A DNA stretch of 19,269 nucleotides from Paracoccaceae bacterium (GTDB lineage: Bacteria > Pseudomonadota > Alphaproteobacteria > Rhodobacterales > Rhodobacteraceae). This document shows positions 1 through 7,206 of the stretch, piece after piece. How positions within the stretch are numbered: position 1 is the first letter of the stretch; each line of letters begins with the position of its first letter. The DNA is taken from contig JALXER010000192.1 in NCBI GenBank assembly GCA_027069385.1, positions 1-19,269 of the forward strand, read 5' to 3'. A program made the position numbers and the translations under genes. The notes under the pieces are model-generated. The model was not told the origin of the DNA. It did no database searches and saw only the letters and a list, made by a program, of their open reading frames with translations.

Positions 1-391
1 CCCTAAGGGTATCGCTGCCCAAACCCCCTTCGAGGTTGTCATTGCCCTTGCCGCCATTCATCGTATCGTCGCCGATCCCGCCATAAAGCCAGTCATTGCC
101 CGCCTTGCCGATCAGGGTGTCGTTTCCGTTCCCGCCATAGATATGATCATCACCGATGCCGCCATTCAGGTAATCGTTGCCGCCTTGCCCGTCCATAATA
201 TCGGCCCCGCCGCCACCATAGATGTGATCGTCGCCAAAGCCGCCAAACAGGGTATCGTTGCCAATATGACCATAGATCGTATCGTTGCCTGTGCCTCCGT
301 AGATATGATCGTTACCGCCGTGGCCATATAGCGTATCGTCGCCGCCAAACCCCTCGATAGTATCGTTACCGTTGCTGCCACGCAGCACGTC
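1..391 (-). repeat. RTX nonapeptide repeat array (27-bp coding units)
   Basis: Reading leftwards from 391, at least fourteen consecutive 9-residue units with the GGxGxD pattern are seen, each encoded by 27 bp, and the array continues past the window edge. Units beginning DHIYGG recur at about 310, 229 and 148, that is every third unit, giving an 81-bp higher-order period. These are protein-coding repeats that form a calcium-binding parallel beta roll, not a non-coding repeat or CRISPR. Confidence 0.93.
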
Positions 392-1786
392 GATATCATC
401 CCCGGGGGCGGCCAGATCGTGGCCCGACAGATGCACCCCTGAATCGTTCAGGGTGAATTCAAGCCGCATGATCTCATAGGCCCCGAGGTTAAACCCCACC
501 CCCGAAGCAACGGACATATCCGCAGCGGTATAGGTGGTGATTTTTGCATCCGCAGCGTCATCGACCGGATCGGGGCCGACGATGCCCAGCTTTTTCCCCC
601 ACAGGTGGGTATAGCTGCCCACCAGCCCCGTGACATCAAGGTCCACGTCAATTGCGGTGCCGGTACGCGACGATACAAACAACACAACCTTGTCATTGCT
701 CTTGAATCCCTCCAAGGCTACTTCCCCGAGCGTATAGGTTATGTCCATCGATCGCGTACCGACTGTTGATTCGGCTACCATCCGAAACAACTCTCCGCCG
801 GGGGTCAGGCGAATTTCGCCTTCATTCCCGGCCAGATCATTAGGTGTGTTCTGCTGGATTGGCCAGACCTGCGCCATATCCACGCTTTCCACCGCAAAGC
901 GTTTGAATATTTCCAGCATGGTTGACGCCTGACGCAATCCGGTCTCTCCGGTGCGGGAATCGGCGTTCCATTCGGTCACGAACAGCTTGAGATCCTGCGT
1001 GGTTGCATCCTGCCATTGGCCAAAGCGGTTAAACTTGTGATTGCCGAAGTTTTCAACATCGTCCAGCGACTGGCCATTACCGTTTTTGTCGCGCGGGTAA
1101 AAGTGGGTTACCAGCGCATCAACCGCGGCCAGTTCGACCGAATCGAACTCGGCCATCAGCAGATCATTCGGGTCGGCCAAGCTGCCGAATTCACCCAGTT
1201 GTAGTGAAATATTGGGTTCGTGCCAGGTAGGCGGCGGGTTGTTTTCGGTGACGAATTCGTCGATGGCTTCTTGGATCAGTCGCGACATGGTGCTGGCGAC
1301 GCGGCCGTATTCAATGGCGTTCATACCGCCTACACCGTTGTATTCATTGCCGATTTCAAAAGAGAACACCTCGGCATTGCCATAAACGCCGGCCAGCACA
1401 TCCTTGATAAAACCCTTCAGGTCGGCGGCGTTCACGTTTTCAAAACGGTTGCCGTCGGCATCGGTACTGGTGGTCAGTTGTGAATAGGTCGGCAGGACGA
1501 TCGACGCCTTTTTCCCGGCCGCCGCAGCATAGCCCATGAACGAACTGAGCGGCAGCACATCCACGCCGCCAAAGGTGGTGGCATCGGGGTTGGTGATATC
1601 GAAATAGTGTTCGGTGACCGAGCCACCGGGATAGCGGATTGTATCAAGCCCAAGCGTATCGGCCGCGTCGTCATAGGTACCGTCAGGGCCGACACGGTCC
1701 CGATCGATCAGGGTATTCCCTCCAAAAATTCCGGTAGTAATTGCGTCACCAACAAGGCTGGCGGCGCCGAGCACCAAAGAGACCAT
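1..1786 (-). CDS. RTX type I-secreted glycoside hydrolase-like protein (C-terminus off the window)
   Basis: An open frame begins at the ATG at 1786 and continues to the left edge without a stop (595 codons visible). AGGA lies about 9 nt before the start. Residues about 45-340 resemble a clan GH-A (beta/alpha)8 glycoside hydrolase of the GH39/GH51/GH79 kind: RYPGGS at 51-56, EIGNEYNG at 144-151 with the Asn-Glu pair (E148) expected for the acid/base, and FVTEWN at 269-274 with E272 as likely nucleophile. A beta-rich segment (about 345-460) follows, then RTX nonapeptides (GGxGxDxLx type) from residue 466. No Sec signal peptide is clear, which fits type I secretion with a C-terminal signal that lies outside the window. 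RTX repeats bind calcium and fold after export. Substrate cannot be read from sequence; polysaccharide or glycoside hydrolysis outside the cell is inferred. No HlyB/HlyD exporter genes are visible here. Confidence 0.8.
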   Translation of the reverse strand, partial: MVSLVLGAASLVGDAITTGIFGGNTLIDRDRVGPDGTYDDAADTLGLDTIRYPGGSVTEHYFDITNPDATTFGGVDVLPLSSFMGYAAAAGKKASIVLPTYSQLTTSTDADGNRFENVNAADLKGFIKDVLAGVYGNAEVFSFEIGNEYNGVGGMNAIEYGRVASTMSRLIQEAIDEFVTENNPPPTWHEPNISLQLGEFGSLADPNDLLMAEFDSVELAAVDALVTHFYPRDKNGNGQSLDDVENFGNHKFNRFGQWQDATTQDLKLFVTEWNADSRTGETGLRQASTMLEIFKRFAVESVDMAQVWPIQQNTPNDLAGNEGEIRLTPGGELFRMVAESTVGTRSMDITYTLGEVALEGFKSNDKVVLFVSSRTGTAIDVDLDVTGLVGSYTHLWGKKLGIVGPDPVDDAADAKITTYTAADMSVASGVGFNLGAYEIMRLEFTLNDSGVHLSGHDLAAPGDDIDVLRGSNGNDTIEGFGGDDTLYGHGGNDHIYGGTGNDTIYGHIGNDTLFGGFGDDHIYGGGGADIMDGQGGNDYLNGGIGDDHIYGGNGNDTLIGKAGNDWLYGGIGDDTMNGGKGNDNLEGGLGSDTLR

Positions 1787-2010
1787 TCTAGCATTCCTAA
1801 ACAGCGAGGAGATATGAGACTTGCTACCTCGGAAAACTAAATATCAGGCGAATGGTGACTATATTTCCGACAAACTTAACACAACTGTAAGAATCGATAA
1901 ATACACCAGTAATTGACCACATAGAAGGGCCATTGTCCATACAATTCTTGATAAACCTGCCGTGAACCGGTTGTTAACAAAGTCTAAATCCGGTGCATAC
2001 CTTCGGATAC

Positions 2011-2937
2011 CTACGAAATCGCCTTGACGTGGGCGTCGAATTCTGCCGATTGCATCAGGGATTTGCATCGCTCGAAACGGGTGTTGGCATAGGCCCGGAA
2101 ATCCTCGGCGGGGTTGTTATTGGCGTGCTGGATCAGCCCCCACAATGTCCATAACAAATCGCACATTGCCTTATAAATCACCACCCGCGCGGTTTCGGCA
2201 CGCGTGGGCGTGCGGCCAAAATAGGCTTGCAGCATGGCCGCATCCTGCGCGGCATCAAACCCGCCTTCGACCGACAGGTCCGCCACGTCCCACAGCGGGT
2301 CGTTCATGCCCGAGTATTCCCAGTCAACCATCCACATCACGCCGCTTTCATCGAGCAAAAAGTTCTCGCATAGCGGGTCGCAATGGCTGGGGGCAAGCGG
2401 GGTCGGGTGGGCGATCAGCGCTTTTCTTACCGGTTCGGCGGCGGCGACGATGTCGTGATACCCGTCGGGCATGGAGACGGTCTTGCCGGCCAGAATTTCA
2501 AGATATTCGTCGATCATCGCGAACAGTTCAAACCGGAACTCGAAGGTCTGGCCCGAATTGTGCAGTTTGGCCAGCACCCTGCCCGCTGCCGCGCAGGCGT
2601 CGGGGTTGGCGGCAAAACGCTCGGGCGTCATGGTTTCGGCCGGATCAAGGCATTGCGATATCATCACACCGGTTGCCCCGTCTGCCCACAATACCCGCGG
2701 CGAGACCCCCGCCTCGGCGGCGGCGCGCGCGTTGTGCAGCTCTACCCGCCGGTCAATAAATTCATCGGTGCCCGCACCGGGAATGCGCACGATCAGCTTT
2801 TGGTCGCGCGCCTCGACCCGATAGACCAGATTGGTCAGCCCGCCCAGCCGTGTTGTAACCAGATCATCCTGTGTCAGCCCATTGAATTCGGGCAGGTTTT
2901 GCAAGGCTTCAAGAACGGCGTTGATATTTTCGGGCAT
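2011..2937 (-). CDS. Choline kinase-like phosphotransferase (APH/LicA fold)
   Basis: This 308-residue protein belongs to the protein-kinase-like APH/choline kinase superfamily. An N-lobe ATP-binding region (about 25-55, with GGLTNLVYRV and LIVRIPG) precedes the catalytic loop SHCDPLCENFLL (184-195; H185, D187 as base, N192) and the metal-binding segment MVDWEYSG (203-210; D205), followed by NDPLWDVADLS. The DWEYSG...D arrangement is typical of the choline/ethanolamine kinase branch rather than antibiotic kinases, so phosphorylation of choline or a similar small alcohol is the best guess; thiamine- or sugar-kinase activity cannot be excluded. The start follows the upstream penicillin-binding protein gene by 9 bp, and its Shine-Dalgarno (AAGGGA) overlaps that gene's stop codon, so the two are probably translated from one mRNA. 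Confidence 0.8.
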   Translation of the reverse strand: MPENINAVLEALQNLPEFNGLTQDDLVTTRLGGLTNLVYRVEARDQKLIVRIPGAGTDEFIDRRVELHNARAAAEAGVSPRVLWADGATGVMISQCLDPAETMTPERFAANPDACAAAGRVLAKLHNSGQTFEFRFELFAMIDEYLEILAGKTVSMPDGYHDIVAAAEPVRKALIAHPTPLAPSHCDPLCENFLLDESGVMWMVDWEYSGMNDPLWDVADLSVEGGFDAAQDAAMLQAYFGRTPTRAETARVVIYKAMCDLLWTLWGLIQHANNNPAEDFRAYANTRFERCKSLMQSAEFDAHVKAIS

Positions 2938-2946
2938 GGCTTTCCC

Positions 2947-5094
2947 TTATCTGTTGTTGCGGTTTGTCCCCAGTATCAGGTCCAGTATGGTGCGGTTTCG
3001 GCGCTCTTGCTGCTGTTCGATGGTTTCCGGTTCGGGCGGAATGATCATCGGCAGCGGTCGCGGCGTGCGCCCTTGGTGAATGCGGATCATGGTCTCATGC
3101 CAAATCTCGGCTGGCAAGCCCGAACCGGTGACGCCGGTCAGCGGGGTGTTGTCGTCATAGCCCATCCAGACACCGGCCACATAATCGGCGGTAAAGCCGA
3201 TAAACCACGCATCTTTGGCCCCCTGGGTGGTGCCGGTTTTACCCGCGACCTGCCAGCCTTCCATTTGTGCGCGATGCCCCGAGCCGTTCTCTACCACCTG
3301 ATTGAGCATATAGACCAGATAGCCCGCCGCGCGCTGGTTCAGTATCTCTCGGCCGTTGGTGCGGCGCCCGATGGGGAAGGGTTGAGAGCCATCGGCAAGC
3401 CGCAGATCCAGCATCCCGAAGGGCCTGGTCAGGCGGCCACCATTCAGAAACCCCGCATAGGCACCGGTGATTTCAAGCAGGGTCATTTCAGACACGCCCA
3501 GCGCCAGCGCCGGACCGGTGGCCAGTTCCGAGGTAATGCCGAAATCCATCGCCATCGCCCGAACCCGCTCGCGCCCGACCTCTTCGGACAGGCGCACCGC
3601 AACCGTGTTGATCGAGCGCTCCAACGCCTGCGTCATGGTCATCGGGCCAAGAAATTTGCGGTTGTAATTCTGCGGGCTATAGGGGCCGGAGCCGGGCACA
3701 TCGATGGTTAACGGTTCGTCCACCACGATGCCGTTGGGGTTATAGCCTGCCTGCAATGCCGCTGCATAGACAAAGGGCTTGAACGCCGAACCGGTCTGGC
3801 GGCGCGCCTGCGTGGCACGGTTGAAATAATCCCCCGCGATATCGCGTCCGCCCACCACGGCACGCACCGCCCCGTCCGGCGACATGACAATAATCGCCGC
3901 CTGCGCGTTAGAGCCTTCGCGCACCCTGGTTTCAAAGATATAGGCCAGCGCCGCCTCGGCAGCGCGCTGGATTTCCGGATCAAAGGTGGTCAGAATCTCC
4001 ACATCTTCGGCGGTGTCGCGGGTAAAGGCCTGCAACATCGTGTCGCCATCCATGGCCATAACCCAATCGGCGAAATCCTCGCCGATCAGCACACGGGCCG
4101 ACGGGGCCAGCGTGGCGGGGTTGGCGCGGGCATAATCGGCCTCGGCGGCGGTCAGATAGCCCTGATCCTCCATCAGGCCGATCACCACACGGGCACGATC
4201 CTGCGCGCGTTGCAGGTTGCGCGTGGGGGTATAGCGGGTCGGCGCGGTCAGCATCCCCGCCAGCATCGCCGATTCCGCCGGATTAAGATCGCGGGCGGAT
4301 TTGTTGAAATAGCGCTGCGCCGCTGCCTCGAACCCGTGCGCCCCCGCCCCCAGAAATGCCCGGTTCATGTAAATGGTCAGGATCTCGTCTTTGCTATAGC
4401 GCAACTCCATCGCCAGCGCGAATACCGCTTCGGTGGCCTTGCGCCACAGCGACCCGCGCCGGCATTCGGCCTCGTACTCGGCTTCGCTTTGGCCCGATGC
4501 CGGATCAAAAGGCACCCCGAGGCATAACAGTTTGGCGGTCTGCTGGGTAATGGTTGACCCGCCATGCCCCGACAGCGCCCCGCGGCCCTCGCGCAGGTTG
4601 ATGCGTATGGCGCTGGCAATGCCGCGCGGGCTGACCCCGAAATGCGTATAGAACCGTTTGTCCTCGGTGGCGATCACCGCGTTGCGCAAATGCGGCGAGA
4701 TGGTCTCGGAGCGCAAAGAACTGTCATGCTGTTCACCGCGCCACGCAAACACCTTGCCATAGCGGTCCATCAGCCGAACCGAGCCGCGCGCCCGCCCGTC
4801 CAGTTGCTGTTCGAAGGGGGGAAGCTGCACATAGATATACCCGACCCACAGCGCCAGAACCACGCTGCCGATAATCGTGGCGCGAATACCAAGCCACCAT
4901 ATGCCGCGAAAAATCTTGCCGAAAACCCAGCGGAACATGCGCGAGATCAGCCCGCGCCTGGGCTTGGTCTTTTTGCGCGGCTTTGCCTTGCGGGGCGCAG
5001 GCTTGCGCCTGGCCGCCTTGCCCTTGGCCGGTGTTTTCTTTGCCGGTGCCTTATTGGTCCGCTTCAATGGCGGAGGAGTTTTTCGTTTGGCCAT
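2947..5094 (-). CDS. Class A penicillin-binding protein (PBP1-type glycosyltransferase/transpeptidase)
   Basis: A 715-residue bifunctional peptidoglycan synthase. Residues 1-48 form a cytoplasmic tail rich in Lys, Arg, Pro and Ala, followed by one membrane anchor (about 66-90). The GT51 glycosyltransferase domain shows ATEDKRFYTHFG (142-153; catalytic E144) and GGSTITQQTAK (178-188). The transpeptidase domain shows SAFK (S436 nucleophile, K439), SIN (494-496) and KTG (619-621), so all three active-site boxes are intact. It polymerises lipid II into glycan strands and crosslinks them in the periplasm. Between the GT51 QQ motif and the next helix lies an extra segment of about 25 residues (190-215) carrying two cysteines, C191 and C211. 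The gene is the first of a unit with the choline-kinase-like gene downstream. The start ATG at 5094 gives the basic tail; the Shine-Dalgarno is weak. Confidence 0.93.
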   Translation of the reverse strand: MAKRKTPPPLKRTNKAPAKKTPAKGKAARRKPAPRKAKPRKKTKPRRGLISRMFRWVFGKIFRGIWWLGIRATIIGSVVLALWVGYIYVQLPPFEQQLDGRARGSVRLMDRYGKVFAWRGEQHDSSLRSETISPHLRNAVIATEDKRFYTHFGVSPRGIASAIRINLREGRGALSGHGGSTITQQTAKLLCLGVPFDPASGQSEAEYEAECRRGSLWRKATEAVFALAMELRYSKDEILTIYMNRAFLGAGAHGFEAAAQRYFNKSARDLNPAESAMLAGMLTAPTRYTPTRNLQRAQDRARVVIGLMEDQGYLTAAEADYARANPATLAPSARVLIGEDFADWVMAMDGDTMLQAFTRDTAEDVEILTTFDPEIQRAAEAALAYIFETRVREGSNAQAAIIVMSPDGAVRAVVGGRDIAGDYFNRATQARRQTGSAFKPFVYAAALQAGYNPNGIVVDEPLTIDVPGSGPYSPQNYNRKFLGPMTMTQALERSINTVAVRLSEEVGRERVRAMAMDFGITSELATGPALALGVSEMTLLEITGAYAGFLNGGRLTRPFGMLDLRLADGSQPFPIGRRTNGREILNQRAAGYLVYMLNQVVENGSGHRAQMEGWQVAGKTGTTQGAKDAWFIGFTADYVAGVWMGYDDNTPLTGVTGSGLPAEIWHETMIRIHQGRTPRPLPMIIPPEPETIEQQQERRNRTILDLILGTNRNNR

Positions 5095-5200
5095 AAGCCT
5101 GCCTGACTGCTTTTATGTTTTTCCGCACAATAGCGAATCCCTTTGGACTTGTAGAGCAGTTTTTTTCGCTCTTGCCATCGGGGCCATTCTGATATTGCCT

Positions 5201-5242
5201 AATATTTAATCACTGAACTGTTGTTGTGCAAATATTAATCAC
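5201..5242. promoter_or_regulatory. AT-rich direct repeats in the PBP/glnK divergent intergenic region
   Basis: The 254-bp gap between the divergent PBP and glnK genes (5095-5348) holds two near-identical 13-mers, AATATTTAATCAC at 5201-5213 and AAATATTAATCAC at 5230-5242, starting 29 bp apart. They sit about 110-150 bp before glnK. A role as a regulator site for nitrogen control is possible but is inference: they do not match the enteric NtrC consensus, and no sigma-54 -24/-12 pair was found. Confidence 0.3.
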
Positions 5243-5348
5243 ATTCACGAATTTATTTGGGTTTTTCCGGCCTGTTTCCTTTCCCTTTGGCCCGATTTCC
5301 AACATCCCTAGGCTCAAGCGAACACCAGCAACCATCAAAGGAACGCTC

Positions 5349-5687
5349 ATGAAACTAGTCATTGCAACGATCAAACCCTTCAAACTGGAGGCCGTCCGCG
5401 AAGCGTTGACCGGCATCGGCATTCAGGGGCTGACGGTTACCGAGGTCAAGGGCTTTGGCCGCCAGTCCGGCCATACCGAAATCTATCGCGGCGCCGAATA
5501 CGAGGTCAGCTTTGTTCCCAAGCTCAAGCTGGAAACCGTGGTTGCCTCCGATCAGGCCGAACAGGTGGTAGAGGTCATCAGCGAAGCCGCCAAAACCGGC
5601 AAGATCGGCGATGGCAAGATATTTGTAATCGACGTTGAAAGCGCCCTGCGGGTGCGTACCGGCGAAACCGACAACGAAGCGCTTTAA
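5349..5687 (+). CDS. glnK: Nitrogen regulatory protein P-II (GlnK type)
   Basis: The 112-residue product has the exact canonical P-II length and layout: MKLVIATIKPFKLEAVREAL at the N-terminus, a T-loop around residues 37-55 with Y51 in the uridylylation position, and the B-loop region TGKIGDGKIFV (about 83-93). P-II trimers bind ATP/ADP and 2-oxoglutarate, report nitrogen status, and in the deuridylylated state plug AmtB. The start at 5349 follows AAAGGAA at good spacing; a longer frame from 5226 would add residues unlike any P-II and is rejected. Direct linkage to amtB, 22 bp downstream, argues for GlnK rather than a glutamine-synthetase-linked GlnB. Transcription under nitrogen limitation is expected from the family but no clear binding site was identified. 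Confidence 0.95.
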   Translation: MKLVIATIKPFKLEAVREALTGIGIQGLTVTEVKGFGRQSGHTEIYRGAEYEVSFVPKLKLETVVASDQAEQVVEVISEAAKTGKIGDGKIFVIDVESALRVRTGETDNEAL

Positions 5688-5709
5688 GCGGATCAAAAAG
5701 GAAAAACCG

Positions 5710-7020
5710 ATGAAACTAAGAAATCTGATATTGGCCGGTGGCGCGATGTTTGGCGCAACCGCTGCCTATGCCCAGGACGCAACCGAGACCATGGACAAGG
5801 GCGATGTGTCGTTCATGATCTTTTCAACCGTGATGGTGCTGTTCATGATCCTGCCGGGTCTGGCGCTGTTTTACGGCGGGCTTGTACGCACCAAGAACAT
5901 GCTGTCGGTGCTGACCCAAACCACGATGATCACCGCCTTGGTGATGGTGGTCTGGGTGCTTTATGGCTATTCCTTCGCCTTTGGCGGCGGCACCAGCCCG
6001 TGGTGGGGCGGTACCGGCAAGCTGTTTCTGGCCGGTGTGAACATGGATTCAATGGCCGCGACCTTTACCGACGGCGTTGTGATCCCCGAATATGTGTTTA
6101 TCGCCTTCCAGATGACCTTTGCCGCCATTACACCGGCGCTGATCATCGGGGCGTTTGCCGAACGGATCAAGTTCAAGGCGGTGATGGTCTTTACCCTGCT
6201 CTGGGTCACCTTCGCCTATTTCCCCGTTGCCCATATGGTGTGGGACGGCGCGGGTTATATCTTTAACCTAGGCGCGCTCGATTTTGCGGGCGGCACGGTG
6301 GTGCATATCAATGCCGGTATTGCGGCGCTGGTTGGCGCGATTGTGATCGGCAAACGCAAGGGCTTTGGCAAAGACATGATGGCCCCGCATTCCATGACCC
6401 TGACGCTGGTGGGCGCGGGTATCCTGTGGGTGGGCTGGTTCGGCTTTAACGCCGGTTCCAATCTGGAGGCCAACGGCGGTGCCGGTCTGGCGATGATCAA
6501 CACCTTTACCGCAACCGCCGGTGCTATTCTTGGCTGGACGATTGTCGAAGGGGCGATCCGTGGCAAGGTATCCTTGCTGGGCGCGGCTTCGGGGATGATT
6601 GCGGGTCTTGTGGCCGTGACTCCGGCGGCGGGTTCGGTTGGTCCGGTTGGCGCGATTGTGCTGGGCGGCGGTGCCTCGATCGTTTGTTTCTTCTTTGTTA
6701 CCACGGTGAAAAACAAGCTGGGCTATGATGACAGCCTTGATGTGTTCGGCATCCACGGTGTCGGCGGGATCATCGGTGCAGTTGGTACCGGCATCTTTAC
6801 CGCGCCGTCGCTGGGTGGCATCGGTGATGCGGATTACGACATGGTTGGCCAGACCCTTGTTCAGGCCGAGGCCGTGGGCATCACCATCATCTGGACCGCC
6901 ATTGTAGCCTTCGTGATCTTCAAGGGCATCGACATGACCATCGGTCTGCGGGTCTCGGAAGAAGACGAAAGCGTCGGCCTTGATCTGGCCACCCACGGAG
7001 AGGCGGCCTATCACAGCTAA
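5710..7020 (+). CDS. amtB: Ammonium transporter
   Basis: A 436-residue Amt/Rh family channel protein. A cleavable signal peptide (residues 1-21, ending AYA-Q) precedes about eleven membrane helices, as in E. coli AmtB. The twin pore histidines are present as H175 (FPVAHMVWDG) and H349 (FGIHGVGG), and the family segment GFNAGSNLEANG is at 245-256. It imports ammonium across the inner membrane and is gated by GlnK encoded just upstream. The start at 5710 is chosen because AAAAGGAAAAA precedes it and because it begins the signal peptide; a frame opening at 5635 inside glnK is an artefact. A strong terminator follows. Confidence 0.96.
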   Translation: MKLRNLILAGGAMFGATAAYAQDATETMDKGDVSFMIFSTVMVLFMILPGLALFYGGLVRTKNMLSVLTQTTMITALVMVVWVLYGYSFAFGGGTSPWWGGTGKLFLAGVNMDSMAATFTDGVVIPEYVFIAFQMTFAAITPALIIGAFAERIKFKAVMVFTLLWVTFAYFPVAHMVWDGAGYIFNLGALDFAGGTVVHINAGIAALVGAIVIGKRKGFGKDMMAPHSMTLTLVGAGILWVGWFGFNAGSNLEANGGAGLAMINTFTATAGAILGWTIVEGAIRGKVSLLGAASGMIAGLVAVTPAAGSVGPVGAIVLGGGASIVCFFFVTTVKNKLGYDDSLDVFGIHGVGGIIGAVGTGIFTAPSLGGIGDADYDMVGQTLVQAEAVGITIIWTAIVAFVIFKGIDMTIGLRVSEEDESVGLDLATHGEAAYHS

Positions 7021-7050
7021 GTTCCCGCGGGGTTCACCTCCCCCCCTTGC

Positions 7051-7085
7051 AAACCCCGCCCGTGACGGCGGGGTTTGTTTTGTTT
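7051..7085 (+). terminator. Rho-independent terminator of glnK-amtB
   Basis: A perfect 10-bp stem AAACCCCGCC / GGCGGGGTTT (7051-7060 and 7067-7076) with a 6-nt loop is followed by GTTTTGTTT. It lies 30 bp after the amtB stop and separates this operon from the purine genes. Confidence 0.9.
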
Positions 7086-7206
7086 CGGGCATCGCCACGC
7101 GCTTGATTTCGCCAGCCCCGAAGCGGTGGTTCGGCCACGTGCGGATTCCGGACGTGTGACGTTTTCGCGACAGGTGAAAAATCTGCTTGAACCGATTTGC
7201 GCATCT

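Noticed and set aside
1..391. Regular 27-bp repetition resembling a CRISPR or minisatellite
   Set aside because: The repetition is in frame with an open reading frame and encodes RTX nonapeptides; there are no constant repeats with unique spacers.
1859..2068. A 69-codon minus-strand open frame in the gap after the kinase gene
   Set aside because: It begins inside the kinase gene in another frame, lacks a ribosome site and family resemblance, and covers the probable promoter of the RTX gene.
2383..3711. A 442-codon open frame on the plus strand
   Set aside because: It is antisense to the kinase and PBP genes, both with intact catalytic motifs, and has no recognisable domain.
5226..5348. N-terminal extension of P-II from an upstream ATG
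   Set aside because: P-II proteins are 112 residues and begin MKLV; the ATG at 5349 has a good ribosome site and the extension has no homology that I recognise.
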